Shown: positions 51,781 through 63,356, counted from the first letter of the stretch. The stretch: 64,000 bases of DNA from Littorina saxatilis (GCF_037325665.1 NC_090245.1:75135970-75199969), one strand, 5' to 3'. The notes: generated from the letters alone by a model not told the origin. A program made the numbers and translations.

Positions 51781-51950
51781 GAACCACCTGCCCACAATTA
51801 TAATGACAACTCTGAAAAAGCCGAGACAAGTTTTTGATACAATTCACCTTTCTATATCTACCACTTGTCTATAACGATTCCTTTTAGTCAGTTCCTTGAA
51901 TGGTCGATACACTTTTTGACAGGATTGACTGTAATTTAGTCATTCTACAG

Positions 51951-52290
51951 GAGCGGGGATGTAGCTCAGTCGGTAGCGCGCTGGATTTGTATCCAGTTGG
52001 CATCTGTCAGCGTGAGTTCGTCCCCACGTTCGGCGAGAGATTTATTTCTGAGTCAACTTTGTGTGCAGACTCTCCTCGATGTCCGAACACCCCCGTGTGT
52101 ACACGCAAGCACAGGACCAAGTGCGCACGAAAAAGATCCTGTAATCCATGTCAGAGTTCGGTGGGTTATAGAAACACGAAAATACCCAGCATGCTTCCTC
52201 CGAAAGCGGCGTATGGCTGCCCAAACGGCGGGGTAAAAACGGTCATACACGTAAAAGCCGTGGGAGTTTCAGCCCATGAACGAACAAACA
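51951..52290 (+). repeat. tRNA-derived SINE, full length
   Basis: Head GGGGATGTAGCTCAGTCGGT, GCGCTGGATTTGTATCCAGT and CGTGAGTTCGTCCCC is tRNA-like (Thr-type anticodon loop). Body as in 42350-42728, with 3' module CGGCGTATGGCTGCCCAAAC...GTGGGAGTTTCAGCCCATGA, ending (AAAC)n-like. Confidence 0.85.
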
Positions 52291-52658
52291 AACAAGTCAT
52301 TCTACATAGTTGGGCCTCATTTTGTGACATTAAATGTCATCACTTTTAATGCTCATTATTGTTATGAGTCATAACATGTCAAGTTGTAACCAAAAGGTAC
52401 TCTTGTCTGTCAATTAATACAGATCTTGTACACATAACATGTCTACAGATGCAAATCTACAGAAAATACAGCCTTAAAAATGTTTGGGTTACTGGTATCT
52501 TATCAACTTATAACAGTGAGTATGTCAGATCTGCAACATGACATTAAAATAAGAACAAAACTTATTTATTAGAACAATTATGGATGAAGGTCATTGATTA
52601 ATAAGTTCCACATATCATGTTCAGGATGAAAAACAAAGACAATGGGTACATAACATAC

Positions 52659-53008
52659 CTTCCTCCCGTTTCTGAACCGTTTGCGATTGTCTTGTGACCG
52701 TGTGAACAACTTCCTTCTTCGGTTCTGATCACAATTTCATTGTTAGGATTTTGCTGACATTCTGCAGACGGCATGCGTGTCACTGAATCACTGCCTACAA
52801 AACTTCTATTCGCTGTAGATTTTCCCTTTGAACAACGCTCCCTGACACGGCATCTTCTCTTTGCGTTATCCTCATTCCTTGACAATGAATGAGGCTTGTT
52901 CACCCCGCTTGACAACGGTGCTCTTGTCTTCGATTGTGTGTAGAAGCGAGCCCGGGATTTAGAGCAAGGGGCGCTGACAAGAGTAGGACTGGGAAGTGCC
53001 CATTCCAC
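52659..53008 (-). other. Possible upstream (5' UTR) exon of the SH2 adaptor
   Basis: A strong donor GGGAGGAAG|GTATGT at 52659 and an open minus-strand frame before it. In the frame that would join to coding exon 1 there is a stop and no ATG, which fits an untranslated first exon. Position 5-6 kb upstream is plausible; no promoter proof. Confidence 0.25.
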
Positions 53009-53289
53009 TCAGCGATAGCAGCTCTTGTCGCATAACCTGCCTCCTAAGCCGTCCTCACTCATTACTTGCTCGACACATTAAGAAAGAGCAAGAGCGCGTG
53101 AGATTGACCGCACAAGATCGATTACTCCTTTGCTAGTGCGAGTCAAACTTGTTCCGTCTGCTTTTCCGTGTTTACTTGCCCATCTTCGCGGTATACGCGA
53201 GCAGGGAGGAAAAGCCCACCACTCTTACACATCGCATCATTCGTTCACATACTCTTGTAATGCAAACACTTACCTGTGTCTGCTTCTCT

Positions 53290-53490
53290 TCCTTAGGTCA
53301 AGACGAAACGCGCCGAATTGCCGCGGCGACGAAGACACCATCGCTGCCCTCTCTGGCCATGTTGTTTTTCTTCCTCGTCTGCGGGGTGAAGGGTTTGCCG
53401 TTGCGTGATTGGTGTATATCGTGCTCACTCTTGTTTACTTCCGGGTGCACGGCCACGTGTTTTGCACAAATGCACTCAAGTTTCCCCACC
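53290..53490 (-). promoter_or_regulatory. Possible promoter region for the SH2 adaptor
   Basis: GC-richer, CpG-containing stretch. On the minus strand: a CACGTG E-box, ACCCGGAAGT (ETS-like) and ACCAATCACG (CCAAT-like) within about 80 bp. Assignment rests on motifs and position only. Confidence 0.25.
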
Positions 53491-53619
53491 CCCTCACGAG
53501 GAATGTGCGTTGTGCTGATAGGTGCAGTAGTGTACAGTGTACTGGAGAGTAGTGTAGCCAGTCCCTCTGACATAATATCTGTTCTCGTTTTTTGCTTTCT
53601 GAATAAATATACTTGAAGT

Positions 53620-55031
53620 TACTGCATGCATGGCCTCTCCTAGTGTGACCTCGCTGCTGTGACCGAATAATCGACAAAGATTTCAGCGGCAACAGACAAT
53701 TAGGCAACAGGAAAAGCGAATGCTCATACGACTCTCACTCGTCTTAGTCGTTAAATTATTTGGCTTTCTAGCTCCATAAACATCCAAGAAAATGTTAAAT
53801 TCCTACTGCAAGTATTGGCCCGTCTGAGCTTGACCCTCTCTTGACTCTGACTTCTGTTTACTGTGCTGAGAACAGGGACCTCTATAATATAGGTCTATGC
53901 TGAGAACAAGCAGTGTGACTTGGATCAGGTTCAGAAATGACCAAACCCTAAAAGCATGTAAATTTTCAAACATCTAGCCGCTTCAAAAAAGATCAAGAAA
54001 ATGAAGGTTTAAAAAAAAAAGTTGTTACCAGAATATTACCAGAACTTAAACTGGACCGTACTCAGTGTCTTCCTTATGATGTGTGTGTGTGTGTGTGTGT
54101 GTGAGTGTGTACGTGCGTGTGTGGTTGTTTTTCAAATGGAGAGTACCGTGCAGCAACATGTCACCAACAGTGATATTTGCCCCAAAAGACACCATTTGCA
54201 CTGACGAGGAAGTGTGTTACTGAAGTCGGTCAGTGTATTCAGTCAGTGTTTTGAGCTGGACATTGCCGACTCATTGATAGTCCCGGCATTTCCTTTACCA
54301 TTCTTTCTGGTTTCATGTTCTAGTGCTTGTTGATTCCTACAAATTAACTAACACACGCGCTCGATAATTCAAGTTTATGGTCAGATCATAACAAGATGTG
54401 TCCGCATGTGTAAGCGGCCACGACGGTGTGTGTGTGCCGTGTGTGGGGGTGTATGACAGAGTATGTCTGTGTGTGTCAGTGTGTTTCTGGGTGGTAATGT
54501 ATCTGTGACGGTTTGCTGGTGCATTGCATGATGATGTGTTGATGCACAACAGGGATTTCCGACAGAAAGTGAGCACATCGCTTTTGGAGTTTAATAATAA
54601 GTATGGCACACTGCTTTATTAACATCAATAATCACTTATTAACGCTGCGGTTATATCGCAACCATAAACATAAATCGTTTCTAAAACATAAACATCCAAA
54701 GGAAAACAAACGGAACAACTTCAATAACAAATGTCAATTTGTGCACAAACACCCATGTTTGGGGGATTTGCACGTCTGCATGTTTATAAATATAACACAT
54801 CTAGTGGGGAAAAAGCACAGTAACTGAACGCTTGACATTGAACTTCCACAATACGGTACGCCAAACTTAAGTTATGAAAGCAAAAAGCGCCAAAAACAAC
54901 CATCACCACCACTACCACAACCATAACTACAACCACAACAATAAGGTGAGTCTGCACGTGCAGCACTATAATTACTAACTGAATGGATTTACTGACTTGA
55001 ACTTGGCTACATCACGCAGATCACAGAATTC
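53620..55031. other. Intergenic, no gene seen
   Basis: GT repeats at 54081-54122 and 54428-54490, and ACC/ACA-rich sequence (54895-54945). No exon or classified transposon recognised. Confidence 0.45.
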
Positions 55032-55036
55032 TGAGG

Positions 55037-56078
55037 TGTAATGAATGGCGGTTATGGTGTTTATAGTTGAAGGGATATAACTAGTGCTTTTTGTAATACA
55101 AAGAGGTTGTCAGGAGTGGTTTAACTTTGAGAGTGGAAACTTTTAACAGTTCAGTAAAATTCCATGGTTAGCTACGGACGGTCAAACTGGGTTCGCGGCA
55201 CGTGAATTTACAACTGTGCGAGTTGTTCACGTTATAATCGCAACCGCCTGATTTTGTGAGTTGTGATTGTAAACTGCCTGACAATTGAAAGTCATTCGAC
55301 CTGGGCTCTCGGATGAGAAACCTGCTCTTGCTTTTGATGTCAACCTTGGAACCGGGAAACATTGCCGGGATGACTTGGACTTTTGTATGGGTGCCGCCAT
55401 ATTGGAAGATGAGGTACTTTGCTAGTTTTGTGTGAACTTGAACATTTCTTTTGTATGCGCGGACATGACTTGTGTACTTGAATAATTTCGGAATCGTATA
55501 ATTTTCTTGTGCTCGGTTGGTGTGTTTTTGAATATTGTTAGTTGTTACAGTAGGGTGTTATATTTTGTAACAGGCCGCCCCAGTCTGACTTGTGCGGGGT
55601 GGTGCCAGTGTGGCGAGGGTGCGATGGAGGCCGTAAGGTTGAAGGCTAGCTACATCGTCACCTCTACATAACGTAAAAGTTATGTTTTGTTTATTTGCTT
55701 TCTTGTCCTTGTAAATATGTTCTGACGTTGACAATGAATGAGTGAGTTTCACAAGGTCGTGGACAATGAATGAATGAGTTTCAAAAGGTCATGAATTGAT
55801 TATTGTAAGCAAGAAAAGATTTGAGAATTTGAGGAATGAGTTGATATTTGCTATGTCAGAAACAAACCAATTTGTATGTTCTAATTAAACCATTGGCAAT
55901 TGTTTGGAAAGAATGAGTTGGTGAAAGACTACAAATTCTTCTAATCTTCTCTCTGCTTTCCTAAACTTCTGAGCGGGAGTCAGATGATTGACTGTGTGTG
56001 TGTGTGTGCACATATAAAGAATCTGGAAGGAGATTAATAAGGATAACTACGGATCTTCTTTATTTCAAATCTCTTACA
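55037..56078 (+). repeat. Left LTR
   Basis: TG...CA bounded, 1042 bp, apparently identical to 60875-61916. A short GT repeat and CACATATAAAGAATC (TATA-like) lie near its 3' end, followed by TTGGCGAGCTTGCGG, the likely primer-site region. Confidence 0.93.
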
Positions 56079-56832
56079 TTGGCGAGCTTGCGGTTGTATT
56101 AATTGGAAAATTTTTGAAGATTAATTTTTTTTTTGTGCGTTCCCTTGAGTGCAGTTAGGCTTATTTTATATTATTGACTTGTAGTGCTGAAGTGTTGTTT
56201 GGTTTTGCGCAGATGCTGATGCATGCAGTCTGGAGGATGGACATCCTTGTCATCTGCCTGTAAAGGGAGCTCCTTGGTCTGTGGACGGATGCATCCTGTG
56301 CCTGACTGAACGACATATTTTGGACAGGAGTGAGTCATTTGTCATTTGCTTATCTGACACTCAAGTTAACATTCTATATATTTTTGAGAATAATTTGTCT
56401 CTCTGAGTGTTGGTTCTTGCTTGTGAGTAGGTTCTTTTTTCCCCCTACTTTACATGAAGCGCCCTGTAGGTTAGTTTTACCTACAAGTGAATAATACATG
56501 ACACATCATTTTTCCCTTTTACGTGTACACCGTTTGTAAATAATTGTGGGTCAGCAATGCCTTGATTCATAAGTGTATGGGAATGGGAGTATGTCTAGTT
56601 TCTAGGCCAAGTTTTTGAGCGGAGCCTAGTTTCAAATGTATTGATTGTTTCCCCTTGTAGTTCGGTTGATCGGTTTCCTAGACTGTGTCACTTTAGTACT
56701 GCACTTGAGGAAGTCAGGTAAATTCTAAAGTTTAGTGGACTATTGTGTTCACGTTAGTCAAAGCTAAGTCTTGGTGTTGCCCTCTAGCATTCTATGTAGT
56801 GGATAGTCATAGTTTGCTTAAGTGATAGCGGT

Positions 56833-59800
56833 TTGTTCACGATGGCATCTCAAGAAGAGGTTCAAGCTTTGATAGCGCAGTTTAAGGTGGAGGGTGAAGC
56901 CTTAGGAAAGGATGGTGCATCACTGAACAAGTATGTGGAAGATAGTTTGCGTGAGGAAAGAGCAGCAAGAAGAGAAGCTTTGTTGAAAAGAGAAAATGAT
57001 ATTGCTCTTCAAGAAAAAGAACTCGCTGCTGCACGTGAGCTTAAAGAGAGAGAGTTAGCTGAACAAGCTAAGATTGAAAATCTTCGTCAAGAAAAAGAAC
57101 TCGCTGCTGCACGTGAGCTTAAAGAGAGAGAGTTAGCTGAACAAGCTAAGATTAAAGAGAGAGAGTTAGCTGAACAAGCTAAGATTGAAAATCGTCGTCT
57201 CGATATTGAAGAAGAAAAGGCGAACAGGGAGGCAAAGTTGCGAGCAGACGAGTTGGTTGAAAAAGCAAGCAGGAATAAATTGGCCAATCGTCCCAAGATT
57301 CCCTATTTTGATGATAAATCAGATGACATTGAGAGTTATCTGTATCGCTTCGATAAGCACGCAGCTAGCTTGAAGTGGTCAAATGATGAGAAGGCTTTGA
57401 TTTTGCCTACTCTACTCAGAGGTCGTGCTCTGAATTATTTTCAAGAGTTACCAGTAGAAGATACTAATGACTATGCCAAACTGTCAGCGCATTTGTTGAA
57501 GAGATTCAAATGTACTGAAGAAGGTTTCAGAACGCAGTTTCGCTCATGCAAACCTGAATCTGGTGAAACCATGCATGTCTTTTTCTCCCGCATGAGAAGA
57601 TTTTTTACTAGATGGACAGATATGGCTGGAGTTGGCACAGATTTCGCTTTGCTCTGTGACTTGGTGCTCAGAGAGCAGATTCTGTCTAGTTGTGCGTCGT
57701 CTCTGGTTACTTTTCTGAAAGAAGACAAGCATACTACTGCTCAAACCATGATAGACGCAGCTGAAAGATACAGGGAAGCACATCCTAGTCAAAACCTAGC
57801 AGCAAAAGGTTCTAGTGATCCTCTGTTGGCTAATGTCGGTATTCCAAGTGGGAGAGGAGGTCATTCAGGGTCAGGTGGTCGAGGTGGTCACAGGTTTTCT
57901 AAGAAGAATAGTCAGGCTGACTCAAACCCACCGACAGAACAAAGCTCTCCTGATAATAAGGGTGGCAGAGGTGCTAGTCAAGCTGGTAGAGGTAGAGGTG
58001 GTCAGAACTATCAGAGGAAGTGTTGGTGGTGTCAAGATACTTCGCACAAGTTGGCAGATTGTCCCAAAAAAATGCATACTGCTTCAGTATCCGTTGTCAC
58101 TGTTGAAGAGTCCAGCTGTAGTGAAGACGAGCAGTCTGTGGCGTCAGTAGGATTTTCAGGTAGTGATGAACTTCCCGAGTCTATTCAGACATGTGAAGGT
58201 ACCTTAAATGGTAGTGAGGTCACGGTCATGTTGGATAGTGGGTGTTCCACGGTTGGGGTCAGGAAGTCCCTAGTGAGAGATGATCAGTTTACTGGGAAGG
58301 TACAGGTGTGTAGACAGTTCAGTGGGGATTTGGTTCGGTTACCCATTGCGATGGTGAGTCTGGATACACCATACTTTTCTGGAAGTGTTGAGGCATGTGT
58401 GATCGACAATCCAGTATGTGACGTCATTTTGGGTAGAATACAGGGATGTACATTTGGATGTGTCGAGGTTACTAGCGCAGTCCAGACAAGAGGTCAAAAA
58501 GCTAGAGAAGAACGTCCTTTTAGACCGCTGTTGACCGCTAAAGTTCCCCAACTTGATATTAATGCTGAGAAACTGTCCAAAATGCAAATGGATGACAAAA
58601 CGTTGCATGATCTGTTCGAGAAAGTTGGCCAAGGAAAATCGGAAGAGTCGTCTGGTTGTGTGGTGTCGTTTGTTGGTCAGAACCCAGTTGTTGCCACATT
58701 GGGAGTGATCAGTGGGTCCAGTGCAGTAGAGGAGGTAGACATTCAGAAAGTCAAACTACAGTCAGTTCCCACAGTTCAGACTGAGAATGTAGATGATGTG
58801 GTCTATAGTCCAGACTTGTCTATGCAGGCAAAACAAAAAGTGCAGGCGGTGTTTCAGAAGCATCAGGACAAAATGACGGATTTGCCTGGTACTTGTGACC
58901 TAGTGCAGCATGTGGTGAGGATTCCTGAAGGTGCTGTGGTCAATGTGAAACAGTATCCGTTACCATTTGAGTCTCAGAAGGTGGTTGAAGAAGAAGTGAA
59001 GAAGATGTTAGATCTAGACGTAATAGAGCCGTCTATTTCTCCGTTCTCGTCTCCTATTGTTCTAGTCAAGAAGAAGGACGGAAGTACTCGTTTTTGCATC
59101 GATTTCAGACACCTCAATAAGATTACGGAGTTTGACGCTGAGCCAATACCGGATCCGGAAGTTCTGTTTGCTTCATTGCAGGGCAGGCAGCATTTCACGA
59201 AGATTGATCTGGCTAAGGGCTATTGGCAAATTCCGATGGCAGAGTCTGATCGAGCAAAAACGGCTTTTCGTACCCCTCAAGGTCTATATCAGTTCAAGAA
59301 GATGCCGTTCGGAATGAGTACAGCACCAAGTACTTTCGCGAGGATGATGAAGATGTTGGATCTGGATAGGTTCAAATCTGTTCATTTCTTTGATGACGTA
59401 CTTGTAGCCACAGAAGACTGGTGTGAGCATCTAGAGGCACTTGACGGACTGTTGACAGAACTGGGAAAACATGGGTTGACTGTGAGACCGTCGAAAGTAG
59501 AGGCAGGGTTTGACTCTATTGAGTTTTTGGGTCACATAGTTGGGGAGGGTAGCATGCGTCCAGTTCCCTCCAAAGTGTCCAAAATCTTGAATGTCTCTGT
59601 CCCAACCACAAAGAAACAAGTCCGGTCATTGGTAGGGCTCATCAGTTTCTATAGGCGCTATGTCCCAAGCTTCGCGTCTATTGTGTCCCCCCTGGTAGAA
59701 CTCACAAAGAAGAACCAACCAAACAAAGTTCGTTGGTCAAAAGAGTGTCAGATGGCTTTTGACAGGGTCAAAGAAATTTTGTCGTCTGAACCACTGGTGA

Positions 59801-60195
59801 GATTGCCAGACTTTTCCAGGCCGTTCACAGTGCGGTCGGATGCATCCTCCACGGGGATTGGAGCAGCCCTGATGCAGCCTGATGATGACGACGTCCTTCA
59901 TCCAGTTCTGTATGCCAGCAGGAAACTGCTGGAAAGAGAAACCAGATACTCTACTGTGGAGAGAGAGTGCCTAGCGTTGGTGTGGGCAGTTGACAAATTC
60001 CATCGCTATTTGTTTGGCTCACATTTCTTTGTTGAGACTGATCACAGACCGTTGACGTACTTACGACAGTCCAAAACTGCCAACGGCCGACTGTTGCGAT
60101 GGGCTCTGTCTCTCCAAGAGTATTCATTCACAGTAGTGCCAATTCCTGGAGTCAGGAATTTTGAGGCTGATGTGTTGTCACGCTTGACGAAGTGA
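56833..60195 (+). CDS. Ty3/gypsy gag-pol polyprotein
   Basis: 1120 aa in one frame. Gag: a charged coiled-coil N-terminus with a repeated module (LAAARELKERELAEQAKI, twice plus partial), a core near residues 160-320, then a Gly/Arg-rich segment and the zinc knuckle CWWCQDTSHKLADCP. Protease: VMLDSGCSTVG (DSG). RT: FCIDFRHLNKIT, KIDLAKGYWQIPM, MPFGMSTAPSTFARMM and FFDDVLVAT in the YxDD position. RNase H: VRSDASSTGIGAAL, ERECLALVWAV, ETDHRPLTYL, ending in DVLSRLTK at the stop. Order and motifs are those of Ty3/gypsy. Part of a fossil element. Confidence 0.92.
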   Translation: MFTMASQEEVQALIAQFKVEGEALGKDGASLNKYVEDSLREERAARREALLKRENDIALQEKELAAARELKERELAEQAKIENLRQEKELAAARELKERELAEQAKIKERELAEQAKIENRRLDIEEEKANREAKLRADELVEKASRNKLANRPKIPYFDDKSDDIESYLYRFDKHAASLKWSNDEKALILPTLLRGRALNYFQELPVEDTNDYAKLSAHLLKRFKCTEEGFRTQFRSCKPESGETMHVFFSRMRRFFTRWTDMAGVGTDFALLCDLVLREQILSSCASSLVTFLKEDKHTTAQTMIDAAERYREAHPSQNLAAKGSSDPLLANVGIPSGRGGHSGSGGRGGHRFSKKNSQADSNPPTEQSSPDNKGGRGASQAGRGRGGQNYQRKCWWCQDTSHKLADCPKKMHTASVSVVTVEESSCSEDEQSVASVGFSGSDELPESIQTCEGTLNGSEVTVMLDSGCSTVGVRKSLVRDDQFTGKVQVCRQFSGDLVRLPIAMVSLDTPYFSGSVEACVIDNPVCDVILGRIQGCTFGCVEVTSAVQTRGQKAREERPFRPLLTAKVPQLDINAEKLSKMQMDDKTLHDLFEKVGQGKSEESSGCVVSFVGQNPVVATLGVISGSSAVEEVDIQKVKLQSVPTVQTENVDDVVYSPDLSMQAKQKVQAVFQKHQDKMTDLPGTCDLVQHVVRIPEGAVVNVKQYPLPFESQKVVEEEVKKMLDLDVIEPSISPFSSPIVLVKKKDGSTRFCIDFRHLNKITEFDAEPIPDPEVLFASLQGRQHFTKIDLAKGYWQIPMAESDRAKTAFRTPQGLYQFKKMPFGMSTAPSTFARMMKMLDLDRFKSVHFFDDVLVATEDWCEHLEALDGLLTELGKHGLTVRPSKVEAGFDSIEFLGHIVGEGSMRPVPSKVSKILNVSVPTTKKQVRSLVGLISFYRRYVPSFASIVSPLVELTKKNQPNKVRWSKECQMAFDRVKEILSSEPLVRLPDFSRPFTVRSDASSTGIGAALMQPDDDDVLHPVLYASRKLLERETRYSTVERECLALVWAVDKFHRYLFGSHFFVETDHRPLTYLRQSKTANGRLLRWALSLQEYSFTVVPIPGVRNFEADVLSRLTK

Positions 60196-60874
60196 ATGGA
60201 ACATGATGGTTGAAAGGACAGTGAAAAGACTTTCTGCAATCAACAAGGACAATACTTTTTGTGCTGTGAGTGTTGATATGCTGTGTATGTATTAAGAACT
60301 AATTTAATTTTGTTCTTGTTTTTTTTGTCACATTGTGATTATTTATTTAATCTGGCTGGAAAAATTTGTTTGGATATTTTTGATGCTAGTACCATTTTGT
60401 GTTGTAGTCGAGGTTTACTGTATTGAGTTTAGCGGGGGCTACTCAAACTTTGTTGGCGATCTTTGGTACCAAGAACGTCAATGTTATTGCATTCAGTAAT
60501 AGGCGAAAATTGCTGAATGTCCATGAGTATAACTATTGTGGATTAACACAGTGGGTGATTATCTACACGGCGGCGTAAATGTGGTTTATTATGCTTGCCA
60601 TTGTTGCTCATGTTTAAGGACAGCCTCGTGGCTTTCGTCACTTTTTTGGTGGATGGCACTGTCTTTTGGTTGTAAACTGATTGCACTCTTTGGGAACGGA
60701 CAGAGTATTTAATAAATGTTTTCCTTATGCTTTGATTATTTATTAATCTATTTATGTATTTTTTTATGTATTTAAAATTTTTTCTTGTTACTGGAATACT
60801 TATACTTGTACAGTTTTTGAAAAAAAAATGTTCATTTTGGGTTCACATTTTTTTTTAATCGGGGAAAGGGGTGA

Positions 60875-61916
60875 TGTAATGAATGGCGGTTATGGTGTTT
60901 ATAGTTGAAGGGATATAACTAGTGCTTTTTGTAATACAAAGAGGTTGTCAGGAGTGGTTTAACTTTGAGAGTGGAAACTTTTAACAGTTCAGTAAAATTC
61001 CATGGTTAGCTACGGACGGTCAAACTGGGTTCGCGGCACGTGAATTTACAACTGTGCGAGTTGTTCACGTTATAATCGCAACCGCCTGATTTTGTGAGTT
61101 GTGATTGTAAACTGCCTGACAATTGAAAGTCATTCGACCTGGGCTCTCGGATGAGAAACCTGCTCTTGCTTTTGATGTCAACCTTGGAACCGGGAAACAT
61201 TGCCGGGATGACTTGGACTTTTGTATGGGTGCCGCCATATTGGAAGATGAGGTACTTTGCTAGTTTTGTGTGAACTTGAACATTTCTTTTGTATGCGCGG
61301 ACATGACTTGTGTACTTGAATAATTTCGGAATCGTATAATTTTCTTGTGCTCGGTTGGTGTGTTTTTGAATATTGTTAGTTGTTACAGTAGGGTGTTATA
61401 TTTTGTAACAGGCCGCCCCAGTCTGACTTGTGCGGGGTGGTGCCAGTGTGGCGAGGGTGCGATGGAGGCCGTAAGGTTGAAGGCTAGCTACATCGTCACC
61501 TCTACATAACGTAAAAGTTATGTTTTGTTTATTTGCTTTCTTGTCCTTGTAAATATGTTCTGACGTTGACAATGAATGAGTGAGTTTCACAAGGTCGTGG
61601 ACAATGAATGAATGAGTTTCAAAAGGTCATGAATTGATTATTGTAAGCAAGAAAAGATTTGAGAATTTGAGGAATGAGTTGATATTTGCTATGTCAGAAA
61701 CAAACCAATTTGTATGTTCTAATTAAACCATTGGCAATTGTTTGGAAAGAATGAGTTGGTGAAAGACTACAAATTCTTCTAATCTTCTCTCTGCTTTCCT
61801 AAACTTCTGAGCGGGAGTCAGATGATTGACTGTGTGTGTGTGTGTGCACATATAAAGAATCTGGAAGGAGATTAATAAGGATAACTACGGATCTTCTTTA
61901 TTTCAAATCTCTTACA
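60875..61916 (+). repeat. Right LTR
   Basis: Same length and apparently same sequence as the left LTR; preceded by GGGGAAAGGGG, the purine tract. Confidence 0.93.
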
Positions 61917-61921
61917 TGAGG

Positions 61922-62585
61922 GACGACACTTTTTGCCCTGATCATGCAAATACTTCAAGCACAGGCTCATTTGAAACTACGCCTAAGACGCACCTCACAC
62001 TTTCTCGCAAATTACTACACCTAAGAAACTCATACCACACATTCTTGCTAAACTCCGCATTGAAGAAACTCATCCGACACTCTCTTTCTAAGACTTCCAT
62101 TCAAGAAACTCATCTCACGCTGTCATGCAAAAACGGCATCGAAATCGAAGTGGCACCGGAAGGCTCCCCCCCCCCCCCTTTCTTTTTGCTCCAAAAATTT
62201 GAGCCATTTTGGACCCCTGTGGGTTTAACCTTTGGCATCGACATTGTCACCTCTTTGCCCTATCTTCTTTACTTCTTCGTCTCAACTCTAACAACTTCGA
62301 GGCGAAACGGAAATGGAGCAACAGTGATTGATTAATACGTATTCACTGGGCCCAATCTTTTCGTCTCTTCGCCGCAATACTCGCAATTTTCAAGCGTAAC
62401 GGAAATAGGGTGAAAAGCAAATGGGGTGATACACCCCGGAACGTTACAAAGTAATAGCGAGTACAGGCTTGTAAGCTGGTATCTTCCGAACAACGTTGGT
62501 CAGCTTGCTTCTTTCCAACGCTTTGCTACAACACTCGCAATTTCGGGGTAAAACGAAAATGAGGCGAAACAAAAATAGAGCGACA
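61922..62585. other. Intergenic, decayed repeat
   Basis: Loosely repeated phrases (AAGAAACTCAT several times near 62020-62115; GGAACGTT and CTCGCAATTT near 62380 and 62540) suggest an old tandem or dispersed repeat. No gene recognised. Confidence 0.35.
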
Positions 62586-62945
62586 GAGAATGATACTCTC
62601 CGGAACGTTCTAATAGGCATTAGATAAGACAAGCTTGCTCAAAAAGGATCTCCTTCTTCTTCTGCGTTCCAGAAGAATAAAAAATAAAAAAGACCGTGAA
62701 TGATACCCTCCGGAACGTTCTAACAAATAAGACAAGCTTGCTCAAGAAGGACTCCAAAATATGTTTTACAAAAAGACTGTGAATGATACCCACCGGAACG
62801 TTCTAACAACTAAGACAAGCTTGCTCAAGAAGGACTCCAAATATGTTTTACAAAAAGACTGTGAACGATACCCACCGGAACGTTCTAACAACTAAGACAA
62901 GCTTGCTCAAAAAAGGAATCTTCTCCTTCTTCTGCGTTCCCGAAA
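62586..62945. repeat. ~83-bp tandem repeat, about 4 units
   Basis: Units start near 62586 (diverged), 62696, 62779 and 62861: GTGAATGATACCCACCGGAA, CGTTCTAACAACTAAGACAA, GCTTGCTCAAGAAGGACTCC, then ATATGTTTTACAAAAAGACT. A TCTCCTTCTTCTTCTGCGTT phrase follows the first and last units. Confidence 0.85.
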
Positions 62946-63030
62946 AAGGAATCCAAAATCTGTTTAATAAAACGACTGGCTTGTATTGTGCGCTGGTCAA
63001 AGTCTCCCCTGAACAATGTTGACCAGCGTG

Positions 63031-63156
63031 CTACTGTGCGTCTTTGACAAGTGTCTCGTCGACCGGCGCTGCAGTCCTGGAGGCCGTCAGGTTGCTGTGA
63101 GACCAGTGCGCTGACATTGCCTGTCCGGTGATCAGGAACTGCCTGTGGTTTTCCTC
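63031..63156 (-). CDS. Possible terminal exon of an unrecognised gene
   Basis: Acceptor TTCTGTCTCAG|GAGG; 41 codons then TAG (EENHRQFLITGQAMSAHWSH...). Phase 0 matches the donor phase of the exon at 63512-63767. No domain recognised. Called from the strong acceptor, matching phase and GC-rich coding-like sequence; could be chance. Confidence 0.35.
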   Translation of the reverse strand, partial: EENHRQFLITGQAMSAHWSHSNLTASRTAAPVDETLVKDAQ

Positions 63157-63356
63157 CTGAGACAGAAGATCATAATGCTAGTTTGTGTAAGTACTGGCAC
63201 ATGAAAATAGTGTATATTTTTTTTCAAACGCAGAAACAGATAGACACAGACCGAGATAAACACACACTCTGTCTCTGTCCGTCTATCTGTCTCTCCCTTT
63301 TGATCTATCTCTTGCGCGCGCCCTTTTTTGCCCTTTTTGTCTGCCATTTTTGCACA

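Larger units (their letters stand above)
51360..51931. mobile_element. CAGTCAAACCTG-type MITE carrying two nested insertions
   Basis: Ends CAATAGAACCTG and CAGGATTGACTG with flanking TA. Interior phrases TGCGACCACC and TCTATAACGATTCCTTTTAG mark the family. Its middle is displaced by the 51404-51780 element. Confidence 0.6.
55037..61916 (+). mobile_element. Ty3/gypsy-type LTR retroelement, young
   Basis: Fossil element of 6880 bp with two 1042-bp LTRs (TGTAATG...TCTTACA) and an exact 5-bp target duplication TGAGG (55032-55036, 61917-61921). The LTRs look identical by eye, so insertion is very recent. Parts seen: left LTR, primer-site region after 56078, one gag-pol frame (56833-60195) with gag, zinc knuckle, protease, RT and RNase H, a purine-rich tract (GGGGAAAGGGG) before the right LTR. 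I recognise no integrase, so I regard it as incomplete and dependent on a partner despite its fresh look. Confidence 0.93.

Noticed and set aside
53149-53616. 155-codon plus-strand frame ending near an AATAAA
   Set aside because: Starts without ATG, has no recognisable domain, and overlaps a better candidate promoter for the minus-strand gene. The AATAAA at about 53600 keeps a last-exon reading possible but unsupported.
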